Positions 10,877 through 19,889 of a stretch of DNA of 64,000 nt are shown one piece after another (the first letter of the stretch is position 1; each line of letters opens with the position of its first letter). Under the pieces are notes generated by a model. That model had not been told where the DNA came from. It made no database searches and was given only the letters and a program-made list of their open reading frames with translations. A program made the translations under genes and the position numbers. This DNA comes from Gracilaria domingensis (taxonomy: Eukaryota; Rhodophyta; Florideophyceae; Gracilariales; Gracilariaceae): NCBI GenBank assembly GCA_022539475.1, contig VCMS01000071.1, forward strand, positions 62,001 to 126,000, given 5' to 3'.

Positions 10877-11279
10877 TTAAAGTACTGAAACTTCTTCAGA
10901 GACTGGTCTTTGATACTGTACGGTTTGTATGTTGTGGTCTTCACTTCGAACATGACGTTTACCATCAAAGCACGACCAATGCAACCCTGCTGCCAACAGA
11001 GAATCAGGAATAGCACCAATCCCGTGCATTTCTTGCCTCTTCCAGAGATCTTCGAGCAATGATATTGACAGTGTTGTGTGATGATCTGTGGGACGGTTGA
11101 TCCATGGGTCAAAAGATGACCCATGGATGCTTGACCGTCAAACGCGCCATTTCTTGCTACACTGCGTTGCTCGCAGTGACGTGGCTTTCTTGACAGCACA
11201 TGCGTCACAATATCGGTCGTAAATTGGAGCTCCCTTTCGCGGAAATTGATCCTTTTCGTACGTGTCAACGTCATCCATA
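10877..11279 (-). CDS. Candidate small spliced gene, unknown product
   Basis: An ATG at 11279 opens a frame starting MDDVDTYEKDQFPRKG with a CDAC motif (about residue 24). It hits a stop after about 47 codons. A second coding-like frame, containing SLLEDLWKRQ and AAGLHWSCFDG, runs from about 11080 to a stop at 10877. A GT-AG intron between them would restore frame: donor in the CAGT/GTAGC context near 11160, acceptor at CCCACAG near 11090. That intron would contain the long hairpin at 11100-11128. I recognise no family. It is divergent from G6PD, about 520 bp away. It may equally be a remnant. Confidence 0.3.
11100..11128. repeat. Perfect 12-bp inverted repeat with 5-nt loop
   Basis: ATCCATGGGTCA (11100-11111), loop AAAGA, then TGACCCATGGAT (11117-11128). 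The arms are exact reverse complements. It lies in the presumptive intron of the 10877-11279 gene, about 670 bp upstream of the G6PD start. Confidence 0.9.
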
Positions 11280-11795
11280 GGTCCACGCATGAACCCCGTT
11301 CCTCTGCTCGTGCTTCCGCTCTGTCAGGTTATCCATTTTATCTATGGTAGTATCTCAAGGCGTCCAATGGCGAACGGCCAGGTGTACAAAGGCGTTTAAC
11401 TGGCCGTTCGAGCCGCCTTCCAATGGCGCACGAGCCAATCAGCAGCGCACACGTCGCGGTGGAAAATGCCTTGTTTCGGGCGGCCTCATGCAAATCGCGC
11501 TTAAACTTTCGCAATCGATCAGGGCCCTGGATGACGGCGGTGTCCATGGCGCTGTGCACAATCTCCGCGCTTGCGCCGTGTTCAAATGGCCCGCATGCGC
11601 CATCACTTCCGCAGCCGCGCCGCTTGAGCACTCCTGTTGCTGCTCTCTTCTGCGACCGCTTCTGTTGCTGCTGGGGGGTTGGGCGCCAAAACCCCTGCTT
11701 TTGAGTCGAGCACTGCTTGTCGCTGTGTATCACCGTTTTCTTCCCGACGTCAGCTCTACTCGACTTGTATTTCCCGGTCTTGGTTGCCGTTCAAT

Positions 11796-13502
11796 ATGGC
11801 GTTTGTTACTCCCGTGTCCAGTGGCAGCTTTGTGTTCAAAAGATCTTCTTCTGTCTTCAAGACCTGTGAGAAACCACTGCGACCGAGTACTACTGCTCGT
11901 GTGCCGCGCATGGTAGCTCTCCCAGACACTCCTCAATCTTCCAAAGAGACTGTACAGTCACCTAGTTCAATTCAGTCCTTTTCCATCCATCCTACAGACC
12001 ATGGTCTTGCCCTGATGGACTCGGTTCATCTCCGAAACGCCAAGGTTCGCGGCGAGCCCGTTGCCATTGTTGTCCTTGGTGCCTCTGGCGATCTCGCCAA
12101 GAAGAAGACATTTCCTGCCATTTTCAGTTTGTATTACCATGGCTTGCTTCCCACTGATTTCATTCTCTACGGTTTCTCTAGAAGCAACATGTCCAACGAG
12201 GAATTCCGCGAGCTGATCTATGATACGCTCAGTTGCAGAGTCATCGATGGCGAAAAGTGCCAGGAAAAGATGGAGCTGTTCCTGCCAAAATGCTTTTATC
12301 ACAAGGGAGATTATTATAGCTCTTCGTCCTTTGGAGAGCTAGACACCATTCTCAAGAATCACTTTGAAGTGGAGCTCCCGAAAGCTAATCGCTTGTACTA
12401 TTTGGCCATCCCGCCAAAGGTGTTCAACGCTAGCTGCACTAACATTGACAGCAGTGGTCGCGCCTCAAGCGGATGGACTCGAGTCGTAGTTGAAAAGCCG
12501 TTTGGACATGATCTCTCGTCGTATCGAACGCTTCGCTCCAACTTAGCATCCGTGCTCTCAGAAGAAGAGACATTCCGCATTGATCACTTTCTTGCTAAGG
12601 AGCTCGTGCAGAATCTTATGACTCTACGCTTCGCAAACGCCATTTTCGAACCGTTGTGGAACAGACATAATATCAAGAGTGTCCAGATTACTTTCAAGGA
12701 ACATTTTGGTGTGGAAGGTCGTGCTGGATATTTTGATCAGGTTGGTATCATTAGAGATATCATGCAGAATCATCTTCTACAAGTGCTAGCCTTGCTGGCC
12801 ATGGAACCTCCAGTCAGTTTGTGTGCAGAGGATATCCGGGACGAGAAGGTTAAGGTGTTACGTTCTATTGCACCGTTGTCTGCTGCTGACTTTGCCACAG
12901 GTCAGTATGCGGGAAGAGATTCTCTGTCTACTGGTTATTTGGAGGATGAAGGTGTTCCCGAAGACTCTCTTACGCCTACGTTTGCATCTTGCGTTTTACA
13001 TTTGAATAATGCACGCTGGGATGGTGTTCCTTTTCTAATGCGAGCAGGCAAGGCTCTGGATGAAAGAAAAACGGAGATTCGCATACAATTCAAACATGTA
13101 CCGGGCGCATTATTCCCAGTCACGAACGGTGCGGAAAATAATGAACTTGTAATGCGGGTGCAACCAGATGAGGCAATTTACATGAAGATTGTATCAAAGG
13201 TACCTGGTCTGACATCAAGAATGGAGGAGGCGAGATTGAATCTCTTCTATCGCCATGCATGGGAAGAATCCAAGGATATTCCGGACGCATATGAACGTCT
13301 AATCTTGGATGTGATCCAGGGAGAGAAATCACTCTTTATTCGTGATGACGAACTTGAGGCGGCCTGGACAATCTTTACTCCTGCTCTTGAAGAGCTCGAG
13401 GGGCCTACTGCCTCGAAGCCAGAGTTGTATCAGTATGGGAGCAGTGGGCCGCAAAGCAGTAATGACCTCGCTTCAAAATACGGTGTGGAATGGTCAAATT
13501 GA
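11796..13502 (+). CDS. G6PD: Glucose-6-phosphate 1-dehydrogenase, plastid type
   Basis: A 568-residue enzyme that oxidises glucose 6-phosphate with NADP+, the entry step of the oxidative pentose phosphate pathway. The dinucleotide-binding GASGDLAKKK is at residues 95-104, VEKPFGHD at about 232-239, and the active-site loop RIDHFLAKE at 261-269. Most homologues have RIDHYLGKE, so Tyr and Gly are replaced by Phe and Ala while the catalytic Asp-His remains. NHLLQVL follows. The ATG at 11796 is preferred over earlier non-ATG codons in the same frame. It gives an N-terminus (MAFVTPVSSGSF...) that is Ser/Thr/Arg-rich with an early Phe, typical of transit peptides of red-algal plastids. No intron. 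The TGA stop is at 13500-13502. Confidence 0.96.
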   Translation: MAFVTPVSSGSFVFKRSSSVFKTCEKPLRPSTTARVPRMVALPDTPQSSKETVQSPSSIQSFSIHPTDHGLALMDSVHLRNAKVRGEPVAIVVLGASGDLAKKKTFPAIFSLYYHGLLPTDFILYGFSRSNMSNEEFRELIYDTLSCRVIDGEKCQEKMELFLPKCFYHKGDYYSSSSFGELDTILKNHFEVELPKANRLYYLAIPPKVFNASCTNIDSSGRASSGWTRVVVEKPFGHDLSSYRTLRSNLASVLSEEETFRIDHFLAKELVQNLMTLRFANAIFEPLWNRHNIKSVQITFKEHFGVEGRAGYFDQVGIIRDIMQNHLLQVLALLAMEPPVSLCAEDIRDEKVKVLRSIAPLSAADFATGQYAGRDSLSTGYLEDEGVPEDSLTPTFASCVLHLNNARWDGVPFLMRAGKALDERKTEIRIQFKHVPGALFPVTNGAENNELVMRVQPDEAIYMKIVSKVPGLTSRMEEARLNLFYRHAWEESKDIPDAYERLILDVIQGEKSLFIRDDELEAAWTIFTPALEELEGPTASKPELYQYGSSGPQSSNDLASKYGVEWSN

Positions 13503-14053
13503 GGCGCTTGGGGTTGGTGAAAGCGCCTAGGTCCGCCATAACCACAGCCTGACGGGTGTAAAGATTTTTGATAGCGCTTTGTCGTCTGCGAACCTTCAAC
13601 GAGCCGATAACAGTTAGTTTCTTAACATAGGTACCTTTGCTCTCAATGCTACGTCTGCCAAGAAACCGATCAGACTGCAGGAAACGGGAACACGAGTAGT
13701 CTCCCTCCCAAAATGAGGTGTAGTTACTATTACACTGTAGTATGATATTCCAGTGTTCCTCGTTATAAAAAGCCCCTCTTCGTTCCTCTTGGGACAGAGT
13801 GATTGGAACATCTGGGAGTCGAAATAGAGCTATGAGACACCACAGAGAAGAGGCGTTTCAAATAAAGGCCTGCAGCTTCGTTTTCTGCTGATTCTTTCAT
13901 GAGCTTGACCCGGTGTTTCGTGAAATGAGAACAAAGTGCAGTCTCACGCACAGGAACATGGTCTCTCCGTACCAAGACGCCTTCAGCTCTTGAACGCTGT
14001 TGCAGCAGGGTTACTGTTATCCGCGCTATATTTACACTCTTTTGGATTTCTCT
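13503..14053. other. Intergenic between convergent G6PD and eIF3f
   Basis: Contains both 3' ends. I see no gene or RNA in it. Confidence 0.5.
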
Positions 14054-14935
14054 TTAGTACTTTGGTGTAGTATCTACGCAGAGCAGCTTCTCGGCAACAA
14101 TCAGTTGTGTTTGCGTAAGTTTGCATAGGTACGCCACCATAAGAAGATCACGCATATTGTCTCCAAACAATCTCTCGAAATCAGATGCGTTCATCCTGGG
14201 CACCATTGTCAAAGTTTCTGCCAAAAATCTTCCGGTCGTGACATCACCCTCCACCTCTCCAGCAACAACAGCATCCACATTCTTTCCAATAGTATCCAAA
14301 AGGTCCAGAAGTCTTTCCATCGACTTCTCGAGGTTTTCAATTTCGGACGCCATTACAGGGGAGGTAAGATCGCCTTCTTCCCTTCTTCTGTTCTTGAAGA
14401 GAACATCAAGCCCAACTTTTTCAGCCTTTTCTGGTTTCATGCAAACTGGAATGGAGCGAAATTCGGAGCTAAGAGCAAGCTCGTCAATCTTGTACGCGGT
14501 TGAAACGAAAGCGCTCATGTCAAATCGGTCGCTTGATAACTCAGCATCTACTAGCAGATGAACCGGATTGACGCACTCTCGCCCATAGAACTCATGAATG
14601 ATGACGGATTTTAGATCCGTTTCAGTTCCAGTTGCGTACCATCCAACAAGCTCCTCCGCCGAATTCACTCTATTATGAAGGTCATACATGTTCTTATGAT
14701 ATTCCGTATCAACTGCGACCTCGTCCCCACTTTCTGAGTGAGGTAAGGGAAAGGAATCAGTGACATTAACCGTACCAGATGTTGTAAAACGACCCAACAA
14801 AGTTCCAATCACTCGCTTTTTGCCCTCTGTCCGACGAATGAAATGATCCAACACATTGAACAAAACAACTGGTGAAACTCGAACCTCACGTACCCCGCTA
14901 TCTTCCCCGCCAAGGAAGATATCAGTCGACTCCAT
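14054..14935 (-). CDS. EIF3F: Eukaryotic translation initiation factor 3 subunit F (MPN domain)
   Basis: A 293-residue protein matching eIF3f, one of the two MPN-fold subunits of the eIF3 octamer that binds the 40S ribosome. The MPN domain starts at about residue 18 (VRVSPVVLFNVLDHF) and contains KRVIGTLLGR, the GWYATG turn and IHEFYGREC. The JAMM zinc ligands of active deubiquitinases are absent, as in eIF3f of most organisms. The C-terminal half (VMASEIENLEKSMERLLDLL and LFGDNMRDLLMVAYL) forms the helices that pack in the eIF3 bundle. One exon. The start ATG is at 14935, divergent from the ATP synthase delta gene. Confidence 0.93.
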   Translation of the reverse strand: MESTDIFLGGEDSGVREVRVSPVVLFNVLDHFIRRTEGKKRVIGTLLGRFTTSGTVNVTDSFPLPHSESGDEVAVDTEYHKNMYDLHNRVNSAEELVGWYATGTETDLKSVIIHEFYGRECVNPVHLLVDAELSSDRFDMSAFVSTAYKIDELALSSEFRSIPVCMKPEKAEKVGLDVLFKNRRREEGDLTSPVMASEIENLEKSMERLLDLLDTIGKNVDAVVAGEVEGDVTTGRFLAETLTMVPRMNASDFERLFGDNMRDLLMVAYLCKLTQTQLIVAEKLLCVDTTPKY

Positions 14936-15513
14936 GTTGGGTGAACAGTTCAGAATATGCAGTGCAGTGCTTCTGTGGTCGTCTCGTCCCTCGGTTGTTT
15001 ATCCGCGGTTCTTAAATCAGCTTTCGCCTCCTCACCGCTCGCCTCAGGAATTGTATCTCTTATAAGGCGCAGTCGTGCAGAGATTTGCTAAAGGAATATT
15101 GTGGTCAGAAACTTGATCCTCACAAACCGTTGAGGGCCGACGACGGTCACCGGCGAGCATTGCCCGGTGTGAAACGCGAGAGAATTGGTGCAGTGGTTTT
15201 GATGAAAAATCTATTTGCGGACGTGACCCAGATGGGCCACGGGGTATACCAGAAGTGGTCCGTATGCCCCATACGTGGATGTGATCGGGACATTGGGGGC
15301 CACGTCGGGTCCATCGCCTGGCTTCGAACGAGGAGAACCACCACCAAACAAAATGGCACCAATGCATCCATCCGCCAGTCACATCGACCTCCGCACGACG
15401 CTCGTTGCTCGCACGTTTACGTTCTTGCGCGAACGCGTCCATGAGATAGAACGTGGGATCGAGATACCCGCATCTATTAAGCTTCATCCGTTCCCCAACC
15501 AGTTGCTCTCACG
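14936..15513. other. Divergent promoter region eIF3f / ATP synthase delta
   Basis: 578 bp between two start codons. A minus-strand frame from about 15449 (MDAFAQERKRASNERR) looks partly coding and is followed in another frame by PITSTYGAYGPLL. I could not make a convincing spliced gene, and it matches no family I know. No other feature seen. Confidence 0.35.
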
Positions 15514-16267
15514 ATGCTGTCAAGAGCCGCATTGCTTCGACGTGTCGTAACAAGCGCGTCTCGATTTTCAGTGCCGCGACGCATGCTTGCTGAGGAAGCT
15601 GTAGCAGTCGAAGGCAGCAAGTTGAAGTTCAATTTCTTTTTGCCGCACGATACGATCAAACATAATGCGGAAGTGGTATGTTTCTGAATGCGGTTCGCAT
15701 GGCAGTAATACTCAGCGCTGCTTGGTAGCACGAAAGCAATTCGCTAACAAAGTGTGCGATTTCGAACTTTTCTTATGCAGGACATGGTAATCGTCCCGGC
15801 TTCAAGCGGTCTTATGGGTATCTTGCCGTCTCATGCCCCAACTGTCGCTCAACTGCGATCTGGCGTTGTCGAAGTGCACAATGGGGAAGGGAAGGAAAGC
15901 TATTTCGTTTCGTCAGGTTTTGCATTCGTGCACAAGGATCGCACCGATTTGTGCGCTGTAGAAGCAGTGAAGGTAAGTTGAATGAACACATCTGTCAACG
16001 TTCATTGAATGGAATTGCTAACTAGAGCAATGATTTTCGTCACCTTTTCGAAATCGCTCTCCTCTTCAGTTGGATGATATCGATCCCGATGCGGTTGCAA
16101 AAGGGCTCTCGGAGTCAGAGGCTGCTGTGGCGTCCGCAAAGGATGATCTTGAGCGCGCTGAGGCGCAGATTGGCGTTGACGTATATATGGCTATGCAAGG
16201 CGCACTGGCGACATGTGTTTGTGAGTTAGATATCATGATACTGACGACGAATTCATTTACGATCTAG
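15514..16267 (+). CDS. Mitochondrial ATP synthase subunit delta (F1, bacterial epsilon type)
   Basis: Three exons, 15514-15675, 15781-15972 and from 16070. Both introns are GT-AG (GTATGT...ATGCAG and GTAAGT...CTTCAG) and keep phase 0. The product is the central-stalk subunit that couples F1 rotation to the c-ring. The N-terminus (MLSRAALLRRVVTSASRFS) is an arginine-rich mitochondrial presequence. The beta-sandwich follows: KFNFFLPHDTI, DMVIVPASSGLMGILPSHAP, then VSSGFAFVHKD. The C-terminal helical hairpin has ASAKDDLERAEAQIGVDVYMA. The extreme C-terminus is uncertain. Reading on gives a stop at 16265-16267. A further intron (GTGAGT at about 16221 to TTCTAG at about 16280) would instead add about ten other residues. 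Confidence 0.88.
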
Positions 16268-16433
16268 CTAAAACTTCTAGGCAGCAGTACGAAGGATGCT
16301 CCAGCTTTTTGAGCGTCCGTCAAGATATGTGCGAACGCAGGCTTCGGCCTTTTCCTCGCAAACACTTTCGTGAACCATTTGGCTATGATGACTGTTCAGA
16401 CTGATTGACGTTTACCACGCGGATGGGCTTTCG

Positions 16434-16850
16434 TTAGTTATAGAACAATTCCAGTCCCTGGCCGTCCTTAATTTCATAGTCACTAATCCAGTGGCATACC
16501 ATCCGTAGTTCAAGAACTTTTGTTAGCTTTTTTGTCTTGTGCAACTAAATATCTCGTCGATGACATATGTTGAAGAAGGGGATGAAGTACAAACTCACGC
16601 TAGTGTTATATGGTCCTTGTACACAATGTTTGCCCTTTGAATACGGAGCTTCTCTGCTCGTGTCCCAGTCAGAGCAGCAACGAGTAGCTTTAGCTGGCCT
16701 ATGGTATCGTCGGGCTCGCATTTGACGCGAACTTTCTGTCCTGCGGAGAGAAGACGAGAAACAGCCGCAACGTTAGGACAAATCGCGAGTATTGACGCTC
16801 TGCTGAATTCGCCACATACCAAGTCGGTCGTTAAGTATGACTTCAATCAT
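16434..16850 (-). CDS. UBL5: Ubiquitin-like protein Hub1/UBL5
   Basis: Three short exons, 16820-16850, 16599-16740 and 16434-16482. GT-AG introns are GTATGT...CCGCAG and GTGAGT...GATTAG. Joined, they give a 73-residue protein, the family's usual length. It starts [11 protein letters not shown], contains [15 protein letters not shown] and [13 protein letters not shown], and ends LELFYN. Hub1 is a ubiquitin-fold modifier without a C-terminal Gly-Gly. It binds Snu66 and other spliceosome proteins non-covalently and tunes 5' splice-site choice. Asp22, which makes the salt bridge to the Snu66 HIND element, is present. The usual terminal Tyr-Tyr is Phe-Tyr-Asn here. It is convergent with the ATP synthase delta gene, ends 170 bp apart. 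Confidence 0.93.
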
Positions 16851-17367
16851 CCCCGGTAGTGGCGCCTGATTATCCCGCCGAGCTTCCGAATAAACAATAG
16901 CAGTGCTTACGAAGATATGCCAACGCCGTCAGGTTTCGTACGAACCAGGAAATTCGTGACGAGTCCGCACGTGGTTCAGATATAGGAAAACAGAACAAAG
17001 AGGTTCATCCGGATGGGAAAGTTTGTTTGATCTTCTAATCATTTCCTTTTTAATACGTGTAAATCAAAAACACAGCTAAATCAGGGCATGTTCCAGCGCG
17101 AGGAACACATGCACTGATGGAATGAAAGCATGCTCGTGCTCCCTCATCAAAGGGGGGTGAACAGACTTCATCATTAGCCGCCAACCAGTATCGCCATTTT
17201 ACTGAGACCATACAGCAACTCCGTCATCACCTGCCCTTGGCGACGAGAAGCCTGGATCTTGAACTGCGCAAATTCAGCAATCGTTTTTACTCCCGATCCA
17301 CGTCTCAGCCCGCATCACATTATCGAAGAAGCCAAGAGCTGGTCAGTGACAGGACGTTTAAAGAGCC
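16851..17367. other. Divergent promoter region Hub1 / proteasome alpha
   Basis: 517 bp between two start codons, AT-richer than the genes beside it (16990-17070). No extra gene or RNA recognised. Confidence 0.45.
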
Positions 17368-18123
17368 ATGAGTCGCGGAAGTAGTGCCGGGTACGATCGC
17401 CATATTACTATTTTCTCTCCAGAGGGTAGATTGTTCCAAGTCGAATATGCCTTCAAAGCGGTGAAGGCCCCCGGTATAACATCCATTGCCGTACGAGGCA
17501 AGGATTCGGTATGCGCTGTAACACAAAAGAAGGTACCCGATAAACTCATAGATCCGTCCTCAGTCACGTCGGCTTTTCAGCTCTCAGAAAACCACGGCTG
17601 TATTGCAACCGGGGTCATCACGGATGCTAAGGCGATGGTACAAAGAACGCGATCGGAGGCGGCAGACTTCAGATTTGACTACGCCTACGAAATCCCTGTT
17701 GAGTATCTCGCCCGCCGAGTTGCTGACGAAAACCAAGTGTATACCCAACACGCGTACATGCGTCCTCTTGGGGTTTCAATGATCATCATGGGTATGGACG
17801 AAGAAGATGGACCATCGCTCTTCAAATGCGATCCTGCCGGTCACTACGTTGGATACAGAGCTTGTGCTGCAGGTGCCAAAGAACAAGAGGCACTGAACTT
17901 TCTGCAGAACAAGTTCAAAACTAAAGAGGGGGAAACGCCGGTTGAGTTGTCGGAGGATGACACTATTCAAACAGCGATCGCGGCATTGCAGAATGTCTTG
18001 TCTGCTGACTTTAAGCCGGAAGAAATTGAGGTTGCTCTCGTTTCAGAAAGAAAATCGAAGTTTCATTTGCTAACAGCGAAGGAGGTGGAGGACCACCTCA
18101 CCGCATTGGCCGAAAGAGATTGA
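17368..18123 (+). CDS. PSMA6: 20S proteasome subunit alpha type 6 (alpha1)
   Basis: A 251-residue alpha subunit of the 20S proteasome. The N-terminal alpha signature SRGSSAGYDRHITIFSPEG, then RLFQVEYAFKAV, is at residues 2-32. This SAGxDRHIT form distinguishes alpha6/PAA-type subunits from the other six. RGKDSVCAVTQKKVPDKL, YTQHAYMRPLGVSMI and the C-terminal DHLTALAERD also match PSMA6. Alpha subunits form the outer rings and gate, and lack the catalytic Thr. One exon; standard length. The stop is TGA at 18121-18123. Confidence 0.95.
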   Translation: MSRGSSAGYDRHITIFSPEGRLFQVEYAFKAVKAPGITSIAVRGKDSVCAVTQKKVPDKLIDPSSVTSAFQLSENHGCIATGVITDAKAMVQRTRSEAADFRFDYAYEIPVEYLARRVADENQVYTQHAYMRPLGVSMIIMGMDEEDGPSLFKCDPAGHYVGYRACAAGAKEQEALNFLQNKFKTKEGETPVELSEDDTIQTAIAALQNVLSADFKPEEIEVALVSERKSKFHLLTAKEVEDHLTALAERD

Positions 18124-18332
18124 TAGCTAAGTTTTGCGTTAAGATAAACTGCGGCACGATTTCATTTGCGAGGAAAGAATCTAATATCTGTAATCCGGCT
18201 TCCCCTTCAATGTTAAGTCTTGTTAGGAACAAACCGCTGCTGTCTCATAAAGCAAACGTTCTGTGCGGACTTTAAATATCTATCAGAATCTCCGACCTCT
18301 GATGACATTAGCTGAAGAGGGATACCAAAAAG

Positions 18333-19370
18333 TCACCCCGGAGCGATCTTGCCACTAGGTGCCTTTTTCAACCGTTCACGAAGCTCTTTTCTGAAAGAGC
18401 GTAAATTGTGATATGCAGCCCTTGGCATCTCTGAAACCCGAGCGGGTTGGATTGCGCCACCAAGATTTTCTCGATTGGCTGCAAAGACGGTTCTAACTCG
18501 ATGGTCTGATTCAGCTCCAAAGAAGTTCCGACTGCTCTGAAACACCGCTGTATTCTGCGGCAAGGGGTTGCTTTCTTCTTTTCGTCTCCTGGATTGACTC
18601 GGGATGTCCGACTCAGATACTATTGCAGATGTATCAAATCTTGGTACTGGTATTAGGCTCGATAACCCACTGACTGCCATCCTTTGCAACAAATAAGCAG
18701 CGAGTTGACGAAAGGCCTCATCGAGATCAGCTTGCGTGGCTCTAGCACGTTGAAAACGGTCTTCAATTTCAGCTTCGTTTGCTTCATAAACGGGAACAAG
18801 GTTTGTCTGGTATACATGGCAAGAAACTGGTAGACGACGACCGTAGCAAAGAAGTACGAGAAGTGGCGCCCGCGCGCAAGAGATCAGAACTTGTCCATTG
18901 AAAGGAACAAGGTAAAGAGCGAGGATTTGAGAAATGAACTGAAGTGCGCCGTAGACAGCCCAGAATCTGATGAGGATCGGAGCCATGGAAGGTCCGACCG
19001 CCCCAGATCTTCTTTTGACTATATACAAGAATCTATTGTTCCGAAAAAAAATACAACGGAAAGTTAGCATGTGGATACTGCAACATTCACAGGAGGCGCA
19101 GGTCACTTACGTCCGAGCTAACATAGCGCAAATGAGTAAGAAACTGATAATGTTACACAGAAGCGGTAACCGTCGCCATGGAATTGCTTTGACCACGCTT
19201 GTTAGAAAAGGGATTGTCATCCAGACATTGGAAGCTGCAGCATTATAACTGTCGGGGTCTCGAATGAGTGGAGACAAATTCACTTGAGCGTAGTTCGTGG
19301 TGCCGAGATTTGGGGGTATAGACATTTGCAGCAAGAAAGCTTGCACTGGAGACAGCTTGGTCACCTCCAT
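18333..19370 (-). CDS. HVA22/TB2/DP1 (REEP)-like membrane protein
   Basis: Two exons, 19111-19370 and 18333-19077, joined by a 33-nt intron (GTAAGT...TTGCAG) in phase 2, giving about 334 residues. The middle part has the REEP/HVA22 pattern: YIVKRRS, RFWAVYGALQFISQILALYL, then a second hydrophobic segment and HVYQTNLVPVYEANEAEIEDR. A first hydrophobic pair (RLPLLCNIISFLLICAML) lies just before the intron. REEPs insert as hairpins and curve ER tubules. The tail (from about 210) is Arg/Ser-rich and probably disordered. It is longer than HVA22 (about 180 residues). The family call is moderate because the TB2/DP1 match is partial. It is divergent from the kinase gene. Confidence 0.55.
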
Positions 19371-19713
19371 TGCGCTTTCTGTTTCTGCGCGTGAATGTGA
19401 ATGAAAGCAGTCAAAGTTGGTGCTGAAGAATCAATTGCTCGCGCAGGTAGAGACACTGACATTTGCTCGCGAAAACCCTCCTATGGGAGACACGCCGGAC
19501 GTTGGATGGAACTTGTGAGGGAGCATGAGTCACATCGAAAGTGTTTTCCGGAAGGAAGGACGGCGGGGGGTGGGCGCAGGTGTAGGCCGCCTGCGGCTCA
19601 CGACCCAAAAACTCGTCAGGCTCTGGTGATGCACCCGCCACCTGCTCGCAGACAAGCCATCAAAGGCGGGGCTTCATAAATTTTGGTTAAATTAATCGCC
19701 ATCCGCAATAGGG

Positions 19714-19764
19714 CCCCTATTATAGGGGAGTGGAGTATAAAGAAGCACTGTGGATTCCACAGTG
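19714..19764. promoter_or_regulatory. Two perfect palindromes flanking a TATA box upstream of the kinase gene
   Basis: CCCCTAT-T-ATAGGGG lies at 19714-19728, a TATA-like GTATAAAG at about 19735-19742, and CACTGTGG-ATT-CCACAGTG at 19746-19764. The TATA is about 150 bp upstream of the kinase ATG and about 365 bp from the divergent REEP-like ATG. Spacing fits a core promoter with dimeric factor sites. No factor can be named. Confidence 0.5.
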
Positions 19765-19889
19765 TGGATGACGCCTACCGCAGACGCGAATGGCTGTAGC
19801 GGGAGTCAGCACGCAGTTCGAGTTAGATCCTCGCCCTGCAAGTGCGCTCCTTCAGCCTTCCGCGCTTTCCTTTCTCCCCGCCGACGACA

